Assembly: GCA_008360975.2 (NCBI GenBank)
Contig: CM039210.1
Coordinates: 11,286,293-11,350,292 of the forward strand
Reading direction: 5' to 3'
From: Lichenostomus cassidix
Taxonomy: Eukaryota; Chordata; Aves; Passeriformes; Meliphagidae
DNA length: 64,000 nt
Numbering within the stretch: position 1 is the stretch's first letter; every line of letters starts with the position of its first letter. Under the pieces are notes generated by a model. The model did no database searches, had not been told where the DNA came from, and saw nothing but the letters and a program-made list of their open reading frames with translations. This document shows, piece by piece, positions 11,111-20,736 of this stretch. Both the position numbers and the translations under genes were made by a program.

Positions 11111-14100
11111 GAGGTTGCCAAGGTGATGGTATTAGAGGGCTCCGTGACCCAGGAACTGCTGGTAACTTTACAGTTAGGAGAAAAGGCAGAGAAATTTCTA
11201 ATCAATACGGGAGCCAAATATTCAGTTTTAAATGATCTAGAAGGGCAGATTGGGGATAAATGTACCACAATAGTTGGGGCCACAGGGAAGGAGGAAAAAC
11301 GGCCATTTCTGCAACCCCTAGACCTGTGTTTTAGAAACAAAGTATCGACTCATGAATTTTTATATGTCCCAGAATGTCCTCTTCCACTATTAGGAAGAGA
11401 TTTACTGGCAAAATTGGAAGCAGTAATAACTTTTGAGAATGGTGAGTTATTAATGAGAATTCCGGAGTCAAAGACGGGAAAAACCTTAATGATAAAAGAG
11501 AAACCGGTCTCTGCAATCCCAGAGGAGGTGGAGGATGCCATAATTCCCTCAGTATGGGAGACAGATATACCTGGAAAATCTAAGTTGGCACAGCCAGTAC
11601 ATGTAGAGTTAAAAGAGGAAGGAAAAACTGTACAGGTAAAACAATACCCTATAAAACTGGAGGCACGGCAGGGGATAGCAAAGACTGTTGATAAATTCCT
11701 AAAATATCAAATTCTGGAAGAGTGCGAATCAGAGTATAACACCCTAATATTCCCAGTAAAGAAACCCAATGGAGATTACAGGCTAGTACAGGATCTAAGG
11801 GCAATAAATGAAATAACCAAAGACATTTATCCAGTAATTGCTAACCCCTATACATTGTTAACATCCGTAAAAGAGATTTATAAGTGGTTTACTGTAATTG
11901 ATTTAAAAGATGCCTTTTTCTGCATACCCCTTGACAAAGAAAGTAGGAAGCTGTTCGCTTTTGAATGGGAAAATCCAGAGAATGGAAGGAAGACCCAGCT
12001 CACGTGGACTCGACTTCCCATGGGGTACAAGAACTCCCCCACCTTATTTGAAAACCAACTGGCAAAGGACCTAGAGATCTGGACCAAAGATGGGCAAGTA
12101 CCAAAAAATCAATACCTCCTGCTACAGTATGTTGATGATATACTGATAGCAACAGAAGAAAAGGAAACCTGCATAAAGGTAACAATTGTGATTTTAAACT
12201 CACTGGGCATGGGAGGATACAAAGTGTCTAGGGAAAAAGCACAAATTGCCCAACAGACTGTAATTTACCTGGGATGTGAAATCTCACAAGGGCAGAGAAA
12301 ATTAGGTACTAACGGTATCCAAGCTATTTGTGATATTCCAGAGCCCCAGAATCTCCACGAGCTGCGAGTCTTCCTCGGCATGGCAGGATGGTGCCGCCTG
12401 TGGATTATGCACTTTGGGCTAATTGCCAAACCCCTGTATGAAGCTCAGAAGACGCAGCTGTTCAGCTAAGGCAAAGCACAGAAAGAAGCCTTCCTGAAAT
12501 TGAAAGAAGCACTGACGACTGCCCCAGCACTAGGATTGCCTGATCTGTCTAAAGACTTTCAGCTGTTCGTGCATGAAAGGCAATGCTTGGCACTGGGGGT
12601 CCTGATCCAACGTTTGGGGAGCTGGAAAAGGCCGGTAGGCTACTTCTCCAAACAGCTTGACAACATAAGTGCCGGATGGCCGGCATGTCTGCAGGCAGTC
12701 GCAGCCACTGTATTATTGATACAAGAGGCCAGGAAGCTCACGATGGAAAAACACATAGATGTCTATGTGCCACACATGGTGACCACTGTCCTAGAGCAAA
12801 AGGGGGGCCACTGACTATCCCTGAGCAGGATGATAAAATTCCAGGCAATCCTAACCAAGCAGGATGATGTCACACTAAAGACAACTAACCTTTTGAATCC
12901 AGCTCTGTTTCTAGGCACCACACCCGAGGAAGGCCCACTGGAACATGACTGCATGGAAGTAATAGAGTACACCTACTCAGTGAGAGAAGACCTGAAAGAC
13001 GTCCCGCTGGAGCAACCGGAGTGGGAATTATTCATAGATGGAAGCAGCTTCATGGAGAATGGAACCAGATATGCTGGATATGGGGTAACAACAATCAGTA
13101 CAGTAGTTGAGGCCAAAGCATTACCATCAAACACATCTGCCCAGAGGGCAGAATTGATTGCCTTAACCAGAGCACTAGAATTGAGTGAAGGAAAGAAGGT
13201 AAATATTTGGACTGATTCAAAATATGCATTTGGAGTAGTGCATGTACATGGGGCACTGTGGAAAGAAAGAGGGTTGCTGTCCTCCCAAGGGGTGCATATT
13301 AAACATCAAGATGCAATTCTGCAGTTGATAAAAGCAGTACAAAAACCCGAGCAAGTGGCAATTATGCACTGTAAAGCACATCAATCGGGAAGCTCCAAAA
13401 TCTGTGAGGGAAATCAAAAGGCAGACTGGACAGCCCGACAGGTTGCTCGGGAGGTGCAAATAGCAATGGCATTGATAGCTACAAAGCTATATGTGTCTCA
13501 ATTCAATTTACCTTCAGAACAGAAATATTCAATAGAAGACGAGAGACTGGGACATTTGCTGAATGCATAAAAGAATTCAGAGGGGTGGTATGTCACTGCA
13601 CAAGGACAGATAGTCCTACCCCCCTTGATAATGAGAGAAGTTCTGCAAATTAAACATAATGAATGTTATTGGGGTGCAGAAGCATTGGTGAAATGGCTAA
13701 AACAAAATGTAGTCTTAGTATGAATGTTAACAATGGCCAAATCAATCATGTCAGAATGTGAAATTTGCCTGAGAAACAACCCAGTGGCTAGACGGCAGGC
13801 ACAGCTAGGAAGAATTCAGGTAGGGATAGAACCAGGAGATTATTGGCAGGTATATTTCGTAGAGTTACCAAGAACTCGAGGATACAAATACCTGCTGGTG
13901 GGGGTTGACACATTTTCAGGATGGCCAGAAGCCCTTCCCTGTTGCACCAACCAAGCCAAAGAGACAGTGAAGTGGCTGCTACATGAAACCATTCCCAGGT
14001 TTGGAGTGCTGTTACGGGTATCTTCAGATAGAGGACCACACTTTATAGCTACAGTGGTAAAGGAAGTGAGCATGCTACTGGGAATAGCTTGGGACCTCCA

Positions 14101-14658
14101 CACACCATGGAGACCACAATCCAGAGGGCAGGTAGAGAGGATGAACCAAACACTAAAAAGGCAAATCAGTAAAATATGTCTGGAGGCCAAGTTACAGTGG
14201 CCACAAGCCCTACCAAGAGCACTTTTAAGGACTGGGGTAAAGCCCAGGAGTGGAATGTCAGTCAGCCCCTTTGAAATAGTATATGGGAAACCATATGAAT
14301 CTCCCGAACAAAATCCTAACATATTATAGGGAAACAGGAAATATATAATTATGTTCTGTCTCTTGGGAAAACTTTAGCTTGGCTTCGGAGCGCCGTCATG
14401 TAGATTAGGCCACTGGCTCTTGAGAATCCAGTCCATGATATTCTCCCTGGAGATGAAGTGTACATTAAAACCTGGAATGAAGAACCTTTAAAGGAGAGGT
14501 GGAGTAGACCCTATCAGGTGCTGCTGACCACTTTCACAGCAGTCAAGGTAGCTGGAGTGGATCCTTGGATACACTACACACGAGTGAAGAAGACCCATCC
14601 GAGACTGTGGGCTACACAACCCCTGGGACTGACGAAACTGCAGATAAGAGGGTTTTAA
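11111..14658 (+). pseudogene. pol: ERV2 pro-pol, several stops
   Basis: Protease: FLINTGA, catalytic Asp replaced by Asn (11204-11206). RT: YVDD intact (12128-12139). RNase H 12830-13570: DGSS and WTDSKYAF intact. Integrase 13724-14658: first catalytic Asp changed to Tyr (QVYFVELP, 13853-13855), while SSDRGPHF and GQVERMN remain. Stops are TAA 12467-12469 and TGA 12812-12814 (both Trp in ERV1), TAA 13568-13570 (shared with ERV1), a TGA near 13722, and TAG 14401-14403 (Trp in ERV1). The C-terminus ends 10 bp before the env ATG. Not functional. Confidence 0.92.
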
Positions 14659-14667
14659 CTGTTTAAA

Positions 14668-16854
14668 ATGATCTTAGTACCTGTGCCGATGCTCATTTTA
14701 TGGATATTAATTGGGAGTGATATTGCTTGGGGATATGGAATGCAGGATAATCAACTAACCACTCTTCATTCTAGAATGAAGAGAGAGGTACAGGCAAAAA
14801 CGCAAGTGATAAAAGTTTCCAATGAAATTCAGGCTGAGAATGTGATGACTGGGTTAATTAAAGATTTTGCCAAAATGCAAAACATCAGTAGAATAACTGC
14901 CTGTCTGCCAATACCAAAGGCAGTAGGAGACCCAATAAGCTGGGGAATTATCACATCAAAATTACCTGAAATTCCAGACAATAAAACAATTGCATGTAAA
15001 CAAGTACTCGAGTCCAAGCAGAAAGTTAAAGTAACTTGGAATATAACAGGTTATGATTGGATGCAGCACTTGAGCAAAAAGGACTGTCTTTTAAGCCATG
15101 GGAAGTTGGGACAAAATCTAGAGTGGTGGGTTGAAGATCAAAACCTTGCCAAATGGCAGTGCTTCTTGCCACACTATAAAAAAGTTACAGAAAATGTCAC
15201 AAAGACCACCCTGATATGGAAATGTGAGGCAAAGGATAGAAAGAATCAGATGGAACCCTGGGACAGTGCATGGTCCATGAGTATACTTCAAAAATTTCAA
15301 TATATGGCAAACACCCCTTGGTGTCTGAAATGGGAAGGCCCTGAAGATGGCACTGATCCAGCAGTAATAAACACTGCCACCAGCAACAGAGCCCAGGCAG
15401 ATAAAGTAAATTGGTGGGTGCTGAGAAACAGAGGCTTGACAATCCAATATGGATTTACTACAAGCTTCGGTTTATTGATTTACAGCATACAGTTTTATAG
15501 TGTAGTTAACTAACTCATGCATATTCTGTAATCATACAATACTATTGGTTATATACTTCCATGCCCTAAGTTTGGCTACTTGCCTTAACATGTATCTATG
15601 TTTATATATAATGCCTGATTTCAGCATTCTTGCTACCAGTTAACGCATTCTAGACGGCTCCTACAACCTCCATGTTGTAGAAAGTCATGGTGACCTTAGA
15701 TCACTGATTGGACGAAGGTATCTAATTAATAGTTGGCTGAATATGGCTATTGTTAAGAAGCGGCTTGTTAAGAAGCAATCTATCTACATCTGCGTGTCCC
15801 TTCTCTAGAAGCCAGCTTTCCACAGGTGGGCATGTAATAAAACCTATGATTGCACGTCTGATGATGTAGAGATAAAACAAGTACCATCGCTGGCAGCTGC
15901 CATGCGAATTGGCTGTGCCTGTAGAAGAATCAAACATAAACAGGGTAATGTAAATTATAGAATAAAATAGGATGTAGTAAAAGTACAATCAAAAGCCCAG
16001 GACAATTTGTTTGGGCAACAAGTGATGTTAGCTGGACAACCCACCTGCCCGTAGATGGAAAAGTAAAAGAATTTACTCTGGGCCTCCCTACTTTATGTCC
16101 AATCTGGAAAAAGTCCCCATTCAATGGGAAATGTAAACTTTTGCAAATAAGAACAAGGTGAGAGGTTTCAGATAATGAAAATCAGGATGAAACTTGGCAA
16201 GAACCCTCTAGTGGAGTAAAATTTGGGTGGGCTCTAGAATGTCTGTTTGGCCCTATAGCAAACTACCGAAACAGAGAAATTATGTACAGACTTACAGGTC
16301 AGGTAGAGAGGTTAGCAAGAATTACTCGGGAAGGATTCAAAGAACTAAACATGCAATTACAAGCTACTACTAAAATGACTTTACAAAATCGATTGGCTTT
16401 AGATATGCTACTCCTGAAAGAACATGGAGTGTGTGAGTTTTTAAAAGGACAAGTTGATCATTGCTGCATCCACATCCCAAATGTAACTGCAGATGTAGAA
16501 CATAACATCAATCAGTTAAAACAAATAGAGCACGCAGCACGGGATGAACAAAAGGACTTGACTACGAGTTGGTTAGATAAAATCTTCAAGGGGTTAGGAT
16601 GGAATGTGAGTTCATGGATTAAATCTATCATTGAAAATTTAATAATCTTATTAGTTATGTTTCTAGTACTTTGGGTAGCCTACAGCATACTGAAAGGAGA
16701 GATACAGAGAAAGACATCCTGGAACCGAAGAATAATGAGGGCACTGACATGGAACAAGGATCCACATCCATCACCTGCAGATTCTCTGATTCACAACAGC
16801 ATCCATAACAACAATCATGACAACCCTGGATTCGAAGATGAACATCAAATATAA
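14668..16854 (+). pseudogene. env: ERV2 env, split by a solo LTR
   Basis: ATG at 14668 and signal peptide MILVPVPMLILWILIG. The surface subunit reads to 15418, where an antisense solo LTR (15419-15824) is inserted, and resumes at 15825. The transmembrane part (16282-16854 open) has a heptad-rich stretch, the loop CEFLKGQVDHCC, a membrane anchor (IIENLIILLVMFLVLWVAY) and a long cytoplasmic tail. Apart from the LTR the frame is fairly well kept, with a stop near 16160. Same type as ERV1 Env and unlike ERV4 Env. Confidence 0.88.
15419..15824 (-). repeat. Antisense solo LTR in ERV2 env (406 bp)
   Basis: Sense is minus: begins TGTGGAAAGC and ends CTCAGCA. It is flanked by the 6-bp duplication ggtggg (15413-15418 and 15825-15830), and ERV1 keeps the uninterrupted target. 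Six bases is typical of class II (alpha/betaretrovirus-like) integration. An AATAAA signal lies on its sense strand (tttatt near 15475). No related copy was noticed elsewhere in the window. Confidence 0.9.
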
Positions 16855-16904
16855 AGGACTACATCAAGTGAAAGCATTCAAACATATAAAGTGAAAATGC
16901 TTTC

Positions 16905-16916
16905 AAAGGGGGGAAA
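16905..16916 (+). other. ERV2 polypurine tract
   Basis: aaaggggggaaa directly before the 3' LTR; the plus-strand primer site for reverse transcription. Confidence 0.85.
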
Positions 16917-17327
16917 TGTTAACATAGGGTTAAAATGTTTCTAAAATCAGGATAGTTAAAAATAGGCTTTGGGAACGGGGGAAGGTAAGAACTGCATGTA
17001 TGAGCTCAGGGTGACATGAACACAAAGATTGTTTAGAAAATATCAGGGATACTTTCAGCTAAATCATGCGGATTCGCACCTGCGAAATAAATCAGAAATA
17101 TTGCGGGAGGTGGGGGGCTTAAAGTCATGCTTGGGGGAGAACAATGGAACAACATTAAGTTGATGATTAACATATGATCATACCACTGTTATGTAAGGGA
17201 AGAGTATAAAATGTATTCGCTTCAGATCAATGTTGAAGTCAGACTTGGGTAATCACCCCTGTCTTCCAAGCTCAAATAAAAAGCACCTGCACATAACCTT
17301 TGTGATTATGTGTTATCCATGCTAACA
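16917..17327 (+). repeat. ERV2 3' LTR (411 bp)
   Basis: Same length and ends as the 5' LTR, with about seven substitutions by eye. Followed by the target duplication atgc. Confidence 0.95.
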
Positions 17328-18169
17328 ATGCTATGGAACATGTTTGCCTTACTCTGATATGTGACTGTGTATGGCTGCCTTTTCCCTTTTGTTTTGTGTT
17401 GTCCTCCTCAACAAAATGTTCCCAGACACAGCAGAGTCTTTACTTATTTCTCTCTCTTTTTAGACAGTTTTTCTGTTCTCACTCTCTCTCTCTTAAGCAG
17501 TTTCTCTGCTCACTTTCTCTTCTTTTTTTTTAAACTTACAACACAGGCAGGGGGCAGGGTAAGGGGTTTGTTCTCTGGTCAGTCTATCAGGGAGAGGGGT
17601 CTTCTACTTAGCCACAGGGTCTTTCCCGACAGTCCTCTGGGAACTTCTTTGGCGTGGGTTTAATCTCACGAGCAACATTTCGCCCAAATTCTGCTGCAAC
17701 ATGAGTTCTTTTGTCTATAAGATGCAGACTCTCCTGAGCCGAGGCCAGGCTGCTTCTATCCTAGGAGCAAGGAAAAGGCTTTTCTCTCCCTCACAAGGCC
17801 TTTGCAGCTTTAAGTCTTGAGACTCCAACTGGTTTACAGCTTCCTCCAGGCATCTACCTGCTTTTCTGGCATGGGCTGTAGGTGGATTTCTGCATTCCTG
17901 TGGACTCCATGGGCTGCAGGGGGACCTTCTGCTCCCCCCATGGTCTTCACCATGACTAGCAGAGGGTTTTCAGCTCCGGCACCTGGAGCACCTCTTCCCC
18001 TACCTTCTTCACTGACCTTGGTGTCTCCATGTTGTTTTTTCTTTACATATTTTTACCTCTACCTCTTCTTCCTCTAACTACAAAGAAGTGTGTGACTACC
18101 TTGTTTTGATTTTTTTCTTAAATATGTTTCCACAGAGGCCTAACCAGCACTTTTAATTGGCCCGCACTT
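17328..18169 (+). repeat. Probable old dispersed avian repeat
   Basis: No gene recognised. The stretch at about 17880-18150 resembles, from memory, a dispersed avian ERV-derived repeat (ccatggtcttcacca, then a T-rich stretch and ccacagaggc). The same repeat appears to resume at 18556-18638 beyond a solo LTR. The family name cannot be given without a repeat-library search. Confidence 0.35.
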
Positions 18170-18175
18170 GGTCGG

Positions 18176-18549
18176 TGACATATCGACAAGAGGGAACTCA
18201 CGGCAGTCTCAATATGAGATATAGAGTAAGCTCCCTTTTATTTCACCAAACGAGAGACTTATATACTGTTACAGAAATTACTAATTATAGCTACACACAC
18301 ACCTGCAGTCTGTTCTCACACATTCAGGGATCCTCCTGTTAACTCCCTTATTCTTTTCTCATAACACTTCTGACTCCCTAATCTTTCTCCTGACATTCTT
18401 CCCACAGCTCAGAAACACAGCTGTGGTTCTCAGGCGTCAGCTCTTCAAAACAACTTGTCAGGATTTTCACTGAGGCCTGGCTATGCTGAGGCTCCGTTCA
18501 GGCCTGTTTAGTTAGCATAAGTTTTGCTGGAAAACTGCGTTTTCCAACA
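18176..18549 (-). repeat. Solo LTR of the ERV6 family (374 bp)
   Basis: Homologous to the two ERV6 LTRs (38380-38752 and 41066-41438), same antisense orientation, with more divergence. Flanked by the 6-bp duplication ggtcgg (18170-18175 and 18550-18555). Clean ends and duplication make this a certain insertion. Confidence 0.93.
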
Positions 18550-18638
18550 GGTCGGCAGCATGTCTATCACTTTCAGAGCTATTGGAGATTGGCTCTGTGG
18601 GACTTGATGAAAAAACTTCTAGAACTTTTACTCAGGAC

Positions 18639-19099
18639 TGTCCTAGGTTGCAATATAGATATAGTTAAGTATTCTATTACCACCAGCTGTGGGCCATTAG
18701 CTGCTATCACCTGCTAATGACCCACTCCGCATGACAGGCAATGGGCCATCAGGGACCCACCGTGTGACTCATGGACTTATCCCATTGTGGGATACTCTGC
18801 CCAGGAGGGAGGAACCAGGTGTTCCCACCTGGATATAACCTGGCCTTGGAACTGCCTGAGCTAGCCCTGTTTACTGGGTTCCCAGAGGACCAGAGCTACT
18901 ACTGGATCTTCAGCTGGAGACTAGACCTTCACAGGATCACCGCTTCAACTGGACTATTTCAGTTGGACTGCTACTACCACCCTAACAGGGTGTCAGGTTG
19001 TATCTGACTTTGTCAGTGCTTTTCCTTGTATTATTTCACTTATTTTTAATTTCAATCTTGACTTGTGATCTCCCACTGGTTTGTTTTCAAACCAACACA
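18639..19099 (+). repeat. ERV3 5' LTR (461 bp)
   Basis: Begins TGTCCTAGGTTGC and ends AACCAACACA. An internal fragment of this family is also present at 3500-3861. Confidence 0.93.
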
Positions 19100-19104
19100 T
19101 ATTT

Positions 19105-19122
19105 TGGCGCCCAATGTGGGGC
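19105..19122 (+). other. ERV3 primer binding site (tRNA-Lys type)
   Basis: TGGCGCCCAATGTGGGGC, one mismatch from the tRNA-Lys1,2 complement as I recall it. Confidence 0.85.
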
Positions 19123-19154
19123 ACGACCTGGGGAAACTCAGAAATCCTATCACC

Positions 19155-20657
19155 ATGATGCTCAGCTTATCTATATGGGTACTGTATCTCGCTCTCTATA
19201 TTTTTCCTCAAATGGGAAACTATCTGCCCATCGTATTGCTCCTGTTACGATCAGGGCATGGCATGAAAATTGCTCTATTGGTTTATTATGCCTATTGCAT
19301 GGTAACCTGTGAGGCAATGAATGCCACTCGTTATATATACTCGACTTTGTCTGCCTGGCCTAACCTGAGCTGCTTCGTCTGGGACCTCCTCAGCAATCGC
19401 ACCCACCCTCTGGGGCTAGGAGGAGAGAGCGGTTTCTTCCAGCATTTCAGGTCAGGCACAGCCGTCTTTGACAATATTAAGTTCTCTCTGGATGCTAAAG
19501 ATGGCATAATCTTCCTGTCAGTTCTGTTTTCCTTTTTCTCTGCGACCAGCACCGTGTACCTCATGCTGAAGATCAGACCAATATTTTGTCTTCTTGAGGA
19601 GGAGAAACAAAGCAAATCAGAACAGCCGAAGCCCGTAGCAGTTGCCCCCGTCCAGAAAAAGAAATCAAAGAGCAAATCAGTCCGCATAGCGACTGATGAG
19701 GATGCGGCAGGACCATCTCACCCAGCAGAAGAGACAGAGCCGGAGATCATCACTCGCTCTCTGTCCCTGGGGGAGCTGCGTGACCTACGGAGGGAATTCA
19801 CCCGGCAGGCGAATGAGTCCATCTTAACCTGGCTGCTCCGTATCTGGGATGCCGCAGCTAATGACACCATTCTGGACGGAAGTGAGGCCAGGCAACTGGG
19901 ATCCCTGTCTCAGGATGTGGTCATTGACCAGGGGATTGGGAAAACCCAGGAAACTCTCAGCCTCTGGCGGAGATTGCTGGCAAGTGTACGGGACAGATAC
20001 CTCTGCAAAGAAGACCTCCAGATGCACCAAAGAAAATGGAACACAATAGAACAAGGTATCCGATGCCTGAGGGAATTGGCCGTGCTAGAGATCATTTTCT
20101 CGGACAACGAGAGATTCCCCAAGAGCCCAGATAATGTCCAGTGCACTTCACAAATGTGGCTAAGATTCGCACGGCTCGGACCAGAGATATACTCTCGTTA
20201 CCTGGCAACATTGCAGTGGAGGGAAGGCGAAGACCAGGTGGGCGTGTTAGCAAACAAACTGAGAATTTATGAGGACACTGTCACCGCCCCACTACGCACC
20301 CAGGTCTCATCAGTGGAAACAAACCTGGCCGAGCAAGTCCGGAGCTTGATTGAAGAGAATCAGAAACTAAGGAAAGAGCTCAAAGAAGGATTTTTCCATG
20401 CCACACCGAAACCAACCAGAGTCTCTGCCATCAGGAGCAGACGTCCCCCAGCCAAGGAAAGAAGACAAACTCCGCGACGTGACCTCCGGTTTTTTCTACA
20501 GGAGCATGGGGAAGACATGAGAAAGTGGGATAGGAAACCCACCTCCTCCTTAGCAGCCCGGGTACGTGAATTGAAAACAGAAACATCCACTTCAGGAGGC
20601 TCATCTAGGTACAACACTGCCCCAGTCTCTTGTGGACAGAACTCCAGACAGAAGTGA
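19155..20657 (+). CDS. gag: ERV3 Gag with a putative membrane-inserted N-terminus
   Basis: About 500 residues from ATG 19155 (alternative ATG 19212, in frame, giving MGN...). Residues 2-48 hold hydrophobic segments (LSIWVLYLALYIF, LPIVLLLL, ALLVYYAYCMV). Three N-glycosylation sequons follow at N56, N70 and N81, then a clear membrane segment at about 117-139 (IIFLSVLFSFFSATSTVYLM), then a Lys/Arg-rich and helical Gag body. There is no CCHC knuckle; the C-terminus is Arg-rich (RSRRPPAKERRQTPRR), as in spumavirus-like Gags. Open throughout. The membrane topology is inferred from hydropathy only. Confidence 0.8.
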   Translation: MMLSLSIWVLYLALYIFPQMGNYLPIVLLLLRSGHGMKIALLVYYAYCMVTCEAMNATRYIYSTLSAWPNLSCFVWDLLSNRTHPLGLGGESGFFQHFRSGTAVFDNIKFSLDAKDGIIFLSVLFSFFSATSTVYLMLKIRPIFCLLEEEKQSKSEQPKPVAVAPVQKKKSKSKSVRIATDEDAAGPSHPAEETEPEIITRSLSLGELRDLRREFTRQANESILTWLLRIWDAAANDTILDGSEARQLGSLSQDVVIDQGIGKTQETLSLWRRLLASVRDRYLCKEDLQMHQRKWNTIEQGIRCLRELAVLEIIFSDNERFPKSPDNVQCTSQMWLRFARLGPEIYSRYLATLQWREGEDQVGVLANKLRIYEDTVTAPLRTQVSSVETNLAEQVRSLIEENQKLRKELKEGFFHATPKPTRVSAIRSRRPPAKERRQTPRRDLRFFLQEHGEDMRKWDRKPTSSLAARVRELKTETSTSGGSSRYNTAPVSCGQNSRQK

Positions 20658-20736
20658 TAATATGACTGATCCTCTTGAAGGGACCTCTGGAACACATTTA
20701 CAGGAGAAGAGCACCATGCACCAAAAACAGGATTAG

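Larger units (their letters stand above)
8444..17327 (+). mobile_element. ERV2: complete class I provirus with two nested solo LTRs
   Basis: Plus-strand provirus with both LTRs (411 bp each), primer site, gag, pro-pol, env and polypurine tract. It is flanked by the 4-bp duplication atgc (8440-8443 and 17328-17331). Four bases fits class I integration. The LTR pair differs at about seven positions by eye, roughly 1.7%, so it is fairly young. Gag is interrupted by a foreign solo LTR (9369-9857) and env by another (15419-15824). It is the inverted relative of ERV1. Confidence 0.95.
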
